Shown here: piece after piece, positions 20,631 through 28,821 of the stretch
Position numbering within the stretch: position 1 is the stretch's first letter
Layout of the letters: each line of letters starts with the position of its first letter
Assembly (NCBI GenBank): GCA_913056365.1
Contig: CAJXLT010000001.1
Span: forward strand, 744,001 to 808,000
Direction of reading: 5' to 3'
Origin: an uncultured Paenibacillaceae bacterium
GTDB taxonomy: Bacteria > Bacillota > Bacilli > Paenibacillales > K13
Length of the DNA stretch: 64,000 nucleotides
Position numbers and translations under genes: made by a program
Notes under the pieces: generated by a model
Databases searched by the model: none
What the model saw: only the letters and a program-made list of their open reading frames with translations
Told to the model about the DNA's origin: nothing

Positions 20631-22385
20631 ATGAAAAAAACCGTATCGATTTGCTTAGCGTTCGTCATGGCACTTTCCGTAGCGATTGCTGTAGCTCCCG
20701 AACTAACTTCGGAGGCAGCACCGGCGGATCTTGTGTCGCAGAACGGACAACTGCAAGTTGTCAATGGTCAATTGCGTAATTCGTCCGGACAACCCTTCCA
20801 GCTTGCTGGCATTAGCTCGCACGGCTTGCAGTGGTTTGGCGAGTTCGTCAATGAAGACAGCATGCGCTGGCTTCGTGACGATTGGGGGATGAATGTGTTC
20901 CGCGCTGCTATGTACACGGCAGAGGACGGGTACATTACGAATCCTTCTGTGAAGGAGAAGGTGAAAGAAGCCGTCGAAGCGGCCATTGCATTGGACATGT
21001 ACATCGTCATCGATTGGCATATTCTTGAGGACAATAATCCGAATCAATACAAGGAACAGGCTAAGGATTTTTTCCGTGAGATGTCAGCCTTGTACGGACA
21101 ATATCCGAACGTTATATATGAAATTGCGAATGAGCCGAACGGCGGTGTCACATGGAACAATGACATTAAACCTTATGCGCAAGAAGTGATCCCCGTCATA
21201 CGCGCCAATGATCCCGATGGGATTGTTATCGTCGGAACAGGAACTTGGAGTCAGGATGTGCATCATGCTGCTGACAATCCGCTCTCCTTCAGCGATGTGA
21301 TGTACGCCACCCATTTTTATGCAGGCACGCATGGCCAATTTTTGCGAGACCGTATTGATTATGCGTTGAACAAAGGTGTCGGAGTATTCGTGTCCGAATG
21401 GGGGACGAGTGCTGCTTCCGGCGACGGCGGCGTGTACTTGAATGAATCTCAGCAATGGATTGATTTCATGAACAGCCGCAATGTGAGCTGGATTAACTGG
21501 TCACTCGCTGACAAGAATGAATCCTCAGCGGCATTAATGCCAGGGGCAAGTCCGACTGGCGGATGGAATCAAGCGCAATTGAGCACCTCTGGCCAATTCG
21601 TGCGTGAGCAAATCTTGAATACCTTAAACGGAGGCAGCCAAGGACCTGTCATTCCTCCGGCACCTTCCGGACTGTCTACCAACGCCGGTGACAGCCATGT
21701 GTCGCTGATTTGGTCCGGTGCAGACGGCGCAGACGGCTACCATGTGAAGCGTTCGACTTGGCCTGGCGGTTATACGACTATCGCCGCCAATGTGAGCGGC
21801 ATTTCGTACACGGATCACAATGCTTTGAACGGGACGACCTATTACTATGTCGTGAGTGCTGTCAACAGCTCAGGAGAAGGTCCTAACTCGACTCAAGTAT
21901 CCGCAACACCGCAAGCTGGCAACAACAACGGCGGCACTTCAGGCGATCTTGTCGTGCAATATCAGGCAGGAGACACTAGCGCAACGGATAACCAGATGAA
22001 ACCGCAGTTGAATATCCATAACAACGGAAACAGTCCCGTCAATCTTGCTGATCTGAGCATTCGCTACTACTTCACGAATGACAGTGGAAAGGCGATAAAC
22101 AGCTTCTGTGACTGGGCGCAGATCGGCTGCAGCAATATCACTGTGAATTTCGTCCAAGTAGCTGGTAACCAGTATTATGCGGAAATCAGCTTTGCTTCTG
22201 GAGCAGGCAGCATAAGTGCTGGAGCTGATAGCGGTCAGATGCAGCTTCGCTTCCACTATAGTGACTGGTCGAACTTCAATGAAAGTAATGATTATTCCTA
22301 TAATGGCGGACAAACATCCTTTGCCGACTGGGACCAAGTGACTTTATATGAGAATGGAACGCAAGTCTGGGGCAATCAACCTTAG
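20631..22385 (+). CDS. GH5 endoglucanase with FN3 and CBM3
   Basis: A secreted 584-residue endo-beta-1,4-glucanase resembling the Bacillus-type GH5_2 cellulases. The start follows AAAGGAG. Signal peptide ~1-30. The GH5 TIM barrel is ~36-330, with [23 protein letters not shown], the acid/base Glu E168 in YEIANEPNG, the nucleophile Glu E256 in VFVSEWGTS, and a conserved [15 protein letters not shown]. One FN3 (~342-428) and a CBM3 (~437-584) with CDWAQIGC follow. It has its own leader with the operator shared with GH9, and a hairpin terminator. Probably acts with GH48 and GH9 on amorphous cellulose regions. Confidence 0.96.
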   Translation: MKKTVSICLAFVMALSVAIAVAPELTSEAAPADLVSQNGQLQVVNGQLRNSSGQPFQLAGISSHGLQWFGEFVNEDSMRWLRDDWGMNVFRAAMYTAEDGYITNPSVKEKVKEAVEAAIALDMYIVIDWHILEDNNPNQYKEQAKDFFREMSALYGQYPNVIYEIANEPNGGVTWNNDIKPYAQEVIPVIRANDPDGIVIVGTGTWSQDVHHAADNPLSFSDVMYATHFYAGTHGQFLRDRIDYALNKGVGVFVSEWGTSAASGDGGVYLNESQQWIDFMNSRNVSWINWSLADKNESSAALMPGASPTGGWNQAQLSTSGQFVREQILNTLNGGSQGPVIPPAPSGLSTNAGDSHVSLIWSGADGADGYHVKRSTWPGGYTTIAANVSGISYTDHNALNGTTYYYVVSAVNSSGEGPNSTQVSATPQAGNNNGGTSGDLVVQYQAGDTSATDNQMKPQLNIHNNGNSPVNLADLSIRYYFTNDSGKAINSFCDWAQIGCSNITVNFVQVAGNQYYAEISFASGAGSISAGADSGQMQLRFHYSDWSNFNESNDYSYNGGQTSFADWDQVTLYENGTQVWGNQP

Positions 22386-22400
22386 ACGAAGCAATGAAGG

Positions 22401-22443
22401 AAGTGCTGCTTCTATTGCCGCTTGCGGCACTGGAGCAGCACTT
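22401..22443 (+). terminator. Terminator hairpin after GH5
   Basis: AAGTGCTGCT (22401-22410) pairs with AGCAGCACTT (22434-22443). An inner GCCGC/GCGGC stem is also present. GTTCATTTCT follows, a modest T-rich tail. Confidence 0.7.
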
Positions 22444-22549
22444 GTTCATTTCTAAGCAGCGCTTCGACTATTCGCCCTTCAATCCTGTGTTGATTTCCTA
22501 TACAATGTACAGATAACCATAGTTTCGCAGATACAGGAGGTACGTATCA

Positions 22550-23128
22550 TTGACTTATCCGAGCGCATACATTGATTATCTCGTATATTTCCATGCGGAG
22601 AGGGATTATTTCGAATGTCACGAAGTGATGGAGGAGTATTGGAAGGAACATCCTGACGATTCTTATAAGGATGTATGGCATATTTGTATCCAATTGGCGG
22701 TGACCGCATATCATGAACGGCGGGGGAATGTAGCAGGAGCGTTCAAGATGCTTAACCAAGCAAGGAACCGCATGCGCGGAGCAGACATTCCTGTGCTGGT
22801 AGGGAAGATAGGTCTGGACGCAGAACGGCTCCACACGATGATGGTAAGCTGGCTTGCCAAATTAGAAATAGCTATAACTGCTCTACAACAGGAGAGCGCC
22901 GCGGACATGTATGAAGATCCTAACCTGCCTATCGCCGATCCGACACTAGAGCAGCTCTGCAAGGAAGAAGCAGAACGCCGCGGACATGCATGGCTAGCGC
23001 CAAGTCAGTTGCAAGATGCGGCCCTTATTAACAAGCATACATTGCGTGATCGAACGGATGTCATTCAAGCACGGCTGGAAGCGAAGGAGCAGAAGAAGAA
23101 GACCAGCGACATCGCTCGTACAGAGTAA
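22550..23128 (+). CDS. DUF309 domain-containing protein
   Basis: A 192-residue cytosolic protein with a TTG start well placed behind AGGAGG. The N-terminal half has the family signature FHAERDYFECHEVMEEYWK followed by QLAVTAYHERRGN. These form a helical bundle with conserved His/Glu residues that could bind metal. The biochemical role of the family is unknown. The C-terminal ~80 residues are Lys/Glu/Gln-rich. It converges on the carbonic anhydrase gene, with a shared hairpin between. Confidence 0.85.
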   Translation: MTYPSAYIDYLVYFHAERDYFECHEVMEEYWKEHPDDSYKDVWHICIQLAVTAYHERRGNVAGAFKMLNQARNRMRGADIPVLVGKIGLDAERLHTMMVSWLAKLEIAITALQQESAADMYEDPNLPIADPTLEQLCKEEAERRGHAWLAPSQLQDAALINKHTLRDRTDVIQARLEAKEQKKKTSDIARTE

Positions 23129-23129
23129 A

Positions 23130-23168
23130 AGAAGAAGCCGCTCCGCGATTATGGGAGCAGCTTCTTCT
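23130..23168. terminator. Bidirectional terminator hairpin
   Basis: AGAAGAAGCCGCTCC (23130-23144) pairs with GGAGCAGCTTCTTCT (23154-23168) with one mismatch. It is placed between the convergent DUF309 and carbonic anhydrase genes. On the minus strand the stem is followed by TTTT. Confidence 0.7.
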
Positions 23169-23187
23169 ATGATTGGAGCGCTAACGA

Positions 23188-23754
23188 TTACTTCTCGTAC
23201 CCGTTGATGACGAGATCGAGTGCGCCAGTATGCGGATCGATAATAAGACCGTGAACAGGAACGCTCTTCGGCAGGAGCGGGTGATTGCGGATAATCTCTG
23301 AGCTGTTAATGACACCTTCCCGAACATTGTCGAAGCCTACTAGCCAGCGCTCCAGTGCGATCCCTGAATGCTTCAATGTCGTGACGGTGTCCTCCGGAAT
23401 GCCCCGATCATGCATCTGCTGCAGCAAGGCATCTGAATTCAAGCCTGTCATCCCGCAGTCATGGTGTCCGACCACAAACACTTCTTCTGCATTCAAGGCA
23501 TACAGCGCAACTAATATGCTGCGCATCACGTTGCCGAACGGCTGTGTGACGATGGCACCCGCGGTTTTAATAATTTTGGCATCGCCGTTCTTCAGGTTCA
23601 TCGCCTTCGGAAGCAGCTCCGTCAGACGGGTATCCATACATGTCAATATGACCATTTTTTTCTCAGGAAACTTCGAAGTCGCATACTTCTCGTATTGCTT
23701 GTCCGTTACGAATTGTTGATTGTGTGTTAAGATCTTGTCCAAATTGCGGCTCAT
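23188..23754 (-). CDS. Beta-class carbonic anhydrase
   Basis: A 188-residue enzyme interconverting CO2 and bicarbonate. The ATG at 23754 has GAGG eight bases upstream and is preferred to the GTG three codons earlier. Zinc ligands are visible: the Cys and the Asp/Arg dyad of CMDTRL, and His/Cys in VVGHHDCGM. The order, length and MxRSILVALYAL helix match the small Bacillota beta-class (YtiB-like) enzymes. It is cytosolic. The next minus-strand gene upstream (HesB-like) ends 40 bases before it, so the two may share a transcript. Confidence 0.93.
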   Translation of the reverse strand: MSRNLDKILTHNQQFVTDKQYEKYATSKFPEKKMVILTCMDTRLTELLPKAMNLKNGDAKIIKTAGAIVTQPFGNVMRSILVALYALNAEEVFVVGHHDCGMTGLNSDALLQQMHDRGIPEDTVTTLKHSGIALERWLVGFDNVREGVINSSEIIRNHPLLPKSVPVHGLIIDPHTGALDLVINGYEK

Positions 23755-23793
23755 ACGCAACACCTCTTTCTCCCCAGTAATGTCTTATCCATA

Positions 23794-24150
23794 TTACCTT
23801 ATCCGACTCGTGGACGACAAGCGGAGCGTTAGGTCGTTCCCATATATTTGTCCATTACTCTTCAAGATGAATCCGTCTGTATCCTCGCGATAGTCCAACG
23901 TCATCGTCTCATCGAAGAAGACAGTGTGACGGTCTAGTACAACGATCGGCTGCTCGATCGTCGCTTGCGGCACGCTGGCTTCTGTACACGGTTCTTGCGG
24001 GAGGTGCTCACGCGCCAGTACGGTTAAGGCGGCAACACCAGACACAGCACAGCCGCACCCCTCCGAGTCGTAATGAATCCAGAGTATATCGTCTGCTTGC
24101 ATTTGGCTATCGAGCGACTTGGCTGCCGCTTCTGTTAGGTTCACTACCAT
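23794..24150 (-). CDS. HesB/IscA-like iron-sulfur biosynthesis family protein
   Basis: A 118-residue protein. The ATG at 24150 is chosen over a GTG three codons upstream because GGGGTGG sits just before it. The N-terminus VNLTEAAAKSLDSQM and the central YDSEGCGCAVSGVAAL match the HesB-like (YqkB-type) family. It lacks the C-terminal CxC of true A-type carriers, so cluster binding is uncertain. It is cytosolic. Divergent from the M32 carboxypeptidase gene and upstream of the carbonic anhydrase on the same strand. Confidence 0.8.
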   Translation of the reverse strand: MVVNLTEAAAKSLDSQMQADDILWIHYDSEGCGCAVSGVAALTVLAREHLPQEPCTEASVPQATIEQPIVVLDRHTVFFDETMTLDYREDTDGFILKSNGQIYGNDLTLRLSSTSRIR

Positions 24151-24361
24151 ATTATCCACCCCGAAACTCTATAAATTGCGTGCTGTCGATGCGATTCAAG
24201 CCTATATGCATCCAGCATCATCGACTGTGACTATTGTACCATAACTGTCTGACCCTCACTACGGAAGGCGTTACAGGCATCATGCCGCAATATATAGATG
24301 TGATAGGGACCCGGGATATGATAAAATTCGGTTAACGCGATATGAAGGGGGCAGATGCCGC

Positions 24362-25882
24362 ATGCAACATAGTTGGAAGGACGAACTTGAGACGTTCCGG
24401 CAATTGGTGAAGAAGATGAAGGCTTATGAGGAAGCGCTAGGTGTCATGTACTGGGATTTGCGTACAGGAGCTCCAAGGCAATCGGTAGAAGGGCGGTCTT
24501 CGGTCATCGGGGTGCTAAGCGGTGCCATGTTCAAGCTCCAGACGTCTGAGGAGATGGGCAGGGTCGTACAGCGGCTATCAGAAGAGGATATATGGAAGCA
24601 GCTGGATCAGACGGATCGCAAGATGGTAGAGGAATGTCAGAAGGAATACGTTCGCAGCACGAAGATTCCGCAGGATCGTTATGAGCAATTTGTGGTGCTG
24701 ACTTCGCAGGCTGAATCCGTCTGGGAGGATGCGAAAGAACGATCTGATTTTCCCATGTTTCTCCCGTACTTAAAGAAGATCATTACGTATACGAAGGAAT
24801 TTATCGAGCGATGGGGTTATGAGGGCCATCCGTACAACGCCTTGCTCGACCAGTATGAACCCGGTATGACTACGGACAAATTAGATGAGGTGTTCGGACA
24901 ATTACGCAAGCGGACGGTGCCGCTGTTGCAGGAGATTGCAGCATCCCCTCACCAGCCAGATACTGCATTCCTGTCACAAGACTACGGCAAGGAGGAACAG
25001 CGTAAGTTCAGCCACTACATATTGGAGCAGATGGGATATGATTTTACAGCCGGTCGATTAGACGAAAGCGTGCATCCGTTCGCAACCGGACTGAATCCGG
25101 GAGATGTACGCATTACGACGAGCTTTCGTCCAGACGATATTAGCTTCTCGCTATTCTCCACGATACACGAGGGCGGGCATGCCTTGTATGAACAGAACAT
25201 TGCCCGGGATTTGATGGGTACCGTATTGTGTACGGGGACATCGATGGGCATTCATGAGTCGCAATCACGGTTTTGGGAGAATAAAGTAGGGAGAAGTCAG
25301 CCGTTCTGGCGCCGTTACTTCCGAGAATTGCAGCAGGCTTTCCCCGGAAAGTTCGATCATGTACAAGCAGACGACTTCTACAGGGCGATTAACATTGTGC
25401 AGCCATCGCTTATACGCATTGAGGCAGATGAATTGACTTACAATCTACATGTGATGATTCGGTATGAACTGGAGAAAGCACTGTTCGGCGGCGAGCTGCA
25501 AGCGGCGGAGCTGCCCGAGGCTTGGAATGCGAAATATGAAGAGTACCTGGGTGTAAAGGCAGATCGAGCTGCAGAAGGCGTGCTGCAGGATGTGCACTGG
25601 GCTGGAGGCGCGTTCGGTTATTTCCCTTCATACTCTCTAGGCAATATGTATGCAGCACAAATGTACGAGACGATTCGCAACGATCTATCAGACTTCGATG
25701 GTTTGCTTGAGCGAGGCGAGCTGATCCCTATCAAGGACTGGCTTACGGAACGCATCTATCGGTTTGGCAAATTGCTCACCCCGGCAGAAGTGATACAGCA
25801 TGTAACAGGTGAACCGCTCAATCCGCGGTATCTTGCAGATTACTTGGAAGCGAAGTATAGAGCAATTTACCGGATCGACTGA
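24362..25882 (+). CDS. M32 family metallocarboxypeptidase
   Basis: A 506-residue zinc carboxypeptidase of the YpwA/Taq carboxypeptidase type, removing C-terminal residues from peptides in the cytosol. It has GVMYWDLRTGAP near the N-terminus, the zinc motif HEGGHAL (HExxH form), and downstream IHESQSRFWEN with the third ligand Glu. NIVQPSLIRIEADELTYNLH and HWAGGAFGYFPSYSLGNMY are family hallmarks. Full length. GGGGG sits about ten bases before the ATG. The membrane protein gene follows after five bases, so the two are co-transcribed. Confidence 0.95.
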   Translation: MQHSWKDELETFRQLVKKMKAYEEALGVMYWDLRTGAPRQSVEGRSSVIGVLSGAMFKLQTSEEMGRVVQRLSEEDIWKQLDQTDRKMVEECQKEYVRSTKIPQDRYEQFVVLTSQAESVWEDAKERSDFPMFLPYLKKIITYTKEFIERWGYEGHPYNALLDQYEPGMTTDKLDEVFGQLRKRTVPLLQEIAASPHQPDTAFLSQDYGKEEQRKFSHYILEQMGYDFTAGRLDESVHPFATGLNPGDVRITTSFRPDDISFSLFSTIHEGGHALYEQNIARDLMGTVLCTGTSMGIHESQSRFWENKVGRSQPFWRRYFRELQQAFPGKFDHVQADDFYRAINIVQPSLIRIEADELTYNLHVMIRYELEKALFGGELQAAELPEAWNAKYEEYLGVKADRAAEGVLQDVHWAGGAFGYFPSYSLGNMYAAQMYETIRNDLSDFDGLLERGELIPIKDWLTERIYRFGKLLTPAEVIQHVTGEPLNPRYLADYLEAKYRAIYRID

Positions 25883-25887
25883 TTGCT

Positions 25888-26862
25888 ATGAGAACGTTCT
25901 TGGGCATTCGTGTATGGAAGACTGCGGTAGCTGCGGTTGCCGCTATGTATATAGCTAATGGAGCGGACCTTTCCTATCCATTGTCAGCAGGCTTGCTGGC
26001 TGTGCTTGGCGTAGATGTGACCCGGAAGCGCGGCATAGTGAGTGCGACACAACGCTTTGTCGCCTCTGTCGTTGGACTGTTGATTGGCACTGCGCTGTTT
26101 CTCCTGTTCGGCTTCCAAACTTGGGTAATCGGTCTGTTCATACTGCTTGCTTATCCGCTCCTTGCGAGAGTCAAGCTGAAGGACGGGATCATTACGAGTT
26201 CAGTCATTGTGCTGCATGTCTTTACAGAAGGACGTGTCCACATGGAGATTTTGCTCAATGAAATCGTCTTGCTTGTAATTGGACTTGGCTGCGCGACAAT
26301 TGTGAATATGATTTACATGCCGGGTGCGGAGGACAGACTGGCAGACATGCGCGTACGCACGGAAATGTTGTTCTCCGCGATCTTTCAAGCGTTCGCTCGG
26401 CACTTGCGCAACCCGCATACGATGTGGGACGGCATGGAGTATTCAGACGCTGCTGCTGCTGTGGAACGGGGACTTGCGTTGGCGACCCGGGCTGATGAGA
26501 ACTCGTTGTTCCGGCATGAACAGTATTGGCAGGTGTACTTTCATATGCGTCGTACTCAGCTTGAATCGATAGGACGTATGATGGGAATGGTAGCGCAAAT
26601 CTATGATAAGCTGCCGCAAGCTGTGTTGACAGCACAAGTTTTTGAAGAATTGAGTGAGGATGTGAAGGCAGACGTATACACGGGTAGAGCGGAAGCGGAA
26701 CTGAAGGAACTGGAGGCGGTGTTTCGCGCTATGGCGTTACCTGCAACACGGGAAGAGTTCGAGCTTCGTTCTGCCGTTCTCCAGCTTTGTGTGGAGCTTC
26801 GCACATATCTGGAAACCGCCAAGAGAGAGAAGAAGGGAAGAGAATCGTTGAAATCGACATGA
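25888..26862 (+). CDS. Aromatic acid exporter (ArAE_1/YqjA-like) family membrane protein
   Basis: A 324-residue protein. The first ~140 residues hold about four hydrophobic segments: TAVAAVAAMYIANG, LLAVLGVDV, FVASVVGLLIGTALFLLFGF, and IVLLVIGLGCATIVNMIY. A charged, helical, soluble C-terminal domain (~150-324) follows. This matches the ArAE_1 family related to aromatic acid and fusaric acid exporters; the transported compound is unknown. There is no clear ribosome binding site, and only five bases separate it from the carboxypeptidase stop, so translation is probably coupled. Confidence 0.82.
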   Translation: MRTFLGIRVWKTAVAAVAAMYIANGADLSYPLSAGLLAVLGVDVTRKRGIVSATQRFVASVVGLLIGTALFLLFGFQTWVIGLFILLAYPLLARVKLKDGIITSSVIVLHVFTEGRVHMEILLNEIVLLVIGLGCATIVNMIYMPGAEDRLADMRVRTEMLFSAIFQAFARHLRNPHTMWDGMEYSDAAAAVERGLALATRADENSLFRHEQYWQVYFHMRRTQLESIGRMMGMVAQIYDKLPQAVLTAQVFEELSEDVKADVYTGRAEAELKELEAVFRAMALPATREEFELRSAVLQLCVELRTYLETAKREKKGRESLKST

Positions 26863-26892
26863 AAGTTTTTGTCACTCTAGACCAATGTCCTG

Positions 26893-26900
26893 CATACATT
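26893..26900 (+). promoter_or_regulatory. Possible sigma-E -10 element before cotE
   Basis: CATACATT fits the sigma-E -10 consensus CATACAnT and lies 37 bases before the cotE start, but no good ATATT-type -35 is seen 14 bases upstream. In B. subtilis cotE is known to be read by mother-cell sigma factors, which makes the match reasonable. Confidence 0.35.
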
Positions 26901-26937
26901 TGTTAGTGAATGATTGCATGGAGGAGGTTTGGAAAAG

Positions 26938-27516
26938 ATGTCGATGGTAGATAAAGACCTGCAATGCAGAGAAATCATTACAAAAGCGGTATGCGGCAAA
27001 GGTCGTAAGTTCTCCCATGTCACCCATACGGTAACGCCGCCTCAACAACCGACCAGCATACTTGGCGCATGGATCATCAATCACCAGTATGAAGCGGTTA
27101 AAGCTGAGGACGGCATTGAGGTAGTCGGTACTTACGATATAAACATTTGGTATTCCTACGAGAACAATTCCAAGACGGAGGTTGCCAAAGAAACGGTATC
27201 GTACGTCGAACTAGTGCCACTCTCCTACGTCGATCCGAAGCACCGCGCCTCGACCGAGGAAGTAAGCGCAATGTCGACGCAAGAGCCAAACTGCGTGGAA
27301 GCGAGCATCTCGGCAGGCGGTGACGGCGTCCTTATCCGCGTGGAACGGGAATACCAGGTGGAGCTGGTTGCGGAGACGAAAGTATGCGTCGTCGTTTGTC
27401 AGAACGGATGCAACGACTTCGGGGACAAAGAATTGGATTTCTTCGAGGCCCAAGGCGACGAAGATTATGAAGATCTGGACGCCGACCTGCTCGATGATGA
27501 GGATGAATTCAATTAA
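26938..27516 (+). CDS. cotE: Outer spore coat protein CotE
   Basis: A 192-residue coat morphogenetic protein that organises outer coat assembly on the mother-cell side of the forespore. The ATG at 26938 has GGAGGAGG ten bases upstream. The recognised body runs from QCREIITKAVCGKGRKFS through ILGAWIINHQYEA, GTYDINIWYSYENNSKTEV and EVVETKVCVVVC-like segments. A very acidic C-terminal tail of ~35 residues rich in Asp/Glu follows, as in other CotE proteins. Gene order cotE-(amidoligase)-mutS matches the conserved cotE-mutS neighbourhood. A hairpin with a T-tract ends the transcript. Confidence 0.93.
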   Translation: MSMVDKDLQCREIITKAVCGKGRKFSHVTHTVTPPQQPTSILGAWIINHQYEAVKAEDGIEVVGTYDINIWYSYENNSKTEVAKETVSYVELVPLSYVDPKHRASTEEVSAMSTQEPNCVEASISAGGDGVLIRVEREYQVELVAETKVCVVVCQNGCNDFGDKELDFFEAQGDEDYEDLDADLLDDEDEFN

Positions 27517-27550
27517 CTACTCTATACTGTATGCGCGATGCTGCTGAAGG

Positions 27551-27575
27551 GAGGGGGCGTAAGCCCTCTTTTTTT
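27551..27575 (+). terminator. Rho-independent terminator of cotE
   Basis: GAGGGGGC (27551-27558) pairs with GCCCTCTT (27563-27570), including G-U pairs, over a GTAA tetraloop and runs into seven Ts. It excludes the upstream in-frame ATG at 27531 as the start of the next gene. Confidence 0.8.
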
Positions 27576-27596
27576 GTAAAAAAAGGAGTTGGGCAT

Positions 27597-28772
27597 GTGC
27601 CGCACGATTGGCTTGTCAGCTTAATGCGCAACGGTATACTCGTAGATACGGCAGAGAGAGCGGAGCCGAACCGATATCGAGGATACCGGCAATACGTTGT
27701 ACAGGTGTATCAATTTCGGTTGCTTCAGGCAGTTGTCATCCAGCGCAGAGGAGCAGGATTGCGTTCGATCCGCCACAAGGTTGTGCAGGAAGATGATGGT
27801 TCGTTGTGGAAGAAGCTGGAGCGCATCGCCTCTAGAGCGGTATATGTTGCAGGCTGGCAAGCGGGACAGGTGCGCTTGGAGCTACGGGGCAAGCAAGTTG
27901 TCGTGCTGGCATGCAAGGAGCTGCGCGAGTGTAATAAGCTAGAAGCAAGGCATGCGCTTTCGGAATGGGATCATTCTATTGAACAGCAAGTGCTTGTAGG
28001 AATGGATCCTGAGTTTGTCCTGCTGCGGGAAGACGGCCGCATCGCACTCGCTTCACGATTCCTTCGCCGAGGCGGCATCGCTGGCAGCGACGGCATCCGT
28101 GTCCGCGACCGTATCGTACACCCTGTCGTCGAGCTCCGTCCGCCTCCAGCTGGAGAACCGGACGAATTATTGCGCAATGTGCGAGGGGCACTCATACGGG
28201 CTGCACATGTCATTCATGATCGGCACTTGCGCTGGGTAGCGTCCGGTATGCCGGTTCGGGGATTGTCGCTCGGCGGACATATTCATATAAGTGGCATTGA
28301 ACTGACGAATGAGGTAGTGCGTGTGCTGGATCATTATGTCGCACTGCCGTTCCTGATGATTGAGGACAGCCATTCGCAGCGACGGCGTCCAGCATACGGT
28401 TGCTTAGGTGACGTGCGCAGACAGCCTCACGGCGGCTTCGAATACCGAACCTTGCCAAGCTGGTTAGTTGCGCCACAGTATACGTATGCGGCAATCGTTC
28501 TATGCAAGCTTGCAGCTGTTCATAGCGGGCATTTCAAGTTAAGGGCATGGACAGACGGAACGGTGCAGGAAGCGTACTATGCAGGAGACAAGCAAGCGCT
28601 TCTCCCTATCATTCGTCAGCTGCACGAAGAGTGGCTTAGCTTACCCGCCTATGCCCCTTACAGCAAGAAGCTGATCCCATTCTGGAAGAAGGCGCTGCAT
28701 GGAACTGCTTGGTCTTGGTCGAGCGATCTGCGTGAGACCTGGAAGCTGTTCCGTTACCAAAGCCAGCCGTGA
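27597..28772 (+). CDS. Putative amidoligase (phiEco32-like COOH-NH2 ligase type 2)
   Basis: A 391-residue protein. The GTG at 27597 has AGGAG eight bases upstream and lies just after the cotE terminator. The central-to-C-terminal part carries the family's landmarks: VGMDPEFVLLREDGR, GSDGIRVRDRIVHPVVELRPPP, LSLGGHIHISG, and GGFEYRTLPSWL. These acidic and His positions resemble the glutamine-synthetase-like active site of predicted COOH-NH2 ligases, which join a carboxylate to an amine using ATP. The N-terminal ~130 residues look separate (Arg-rich, beta-strand-like). Placement between cotE and mutS suggests, but does not show, a role in spore coat modification. The substrate is unknown. Confidence 0.8.
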   Translation: MPHDWLVSLMRNGILVDTAERAEPNRYRGYRQYVVQVYQFRLLQAVVIQRRGAGLRSIRHKVVQEDDGSLWKKLERIASRAVYVAGWQAGQVRLELRGKQVVVLACKELRECNKLEARHALSEWDHSIEQQVLVGMDPEFVLLREDGRIALASRFLRRGGIAGSDGIRVRDRIVHPVVELRPPPAGEPDELLRNVRGALIRAAHVIHDRHLRWVASGMPVRGLSLGGHIHISGIELTNEVVRVLDHYVALPFLMIEDSHSQRRRPAYGCLGDVRRQPHGGFEYRTLPSWLVAPQYTYAAIVLCKLAAVHSGHFKLRAWTDGTVQEAYYAGDKQALLPIIRQLHEEWLSLPAYAPYSKKLIPFWKKALHGTAWSWSSDLRETWKLFRYQSQP

Positions 28773-28821
28773 CTATGCTATAATAGACTGATAGATTGGG
28801 CAGAAGGGAACGGATGCACGT

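Noticed and set aside
27531-27596. Upstream start for the amidoligase at 27531
   Set aside because: That start would translate across the cotE terminator hairpin and lacks a ribosome binding site. The GTG at 27597 has AGGAG at good spacing.
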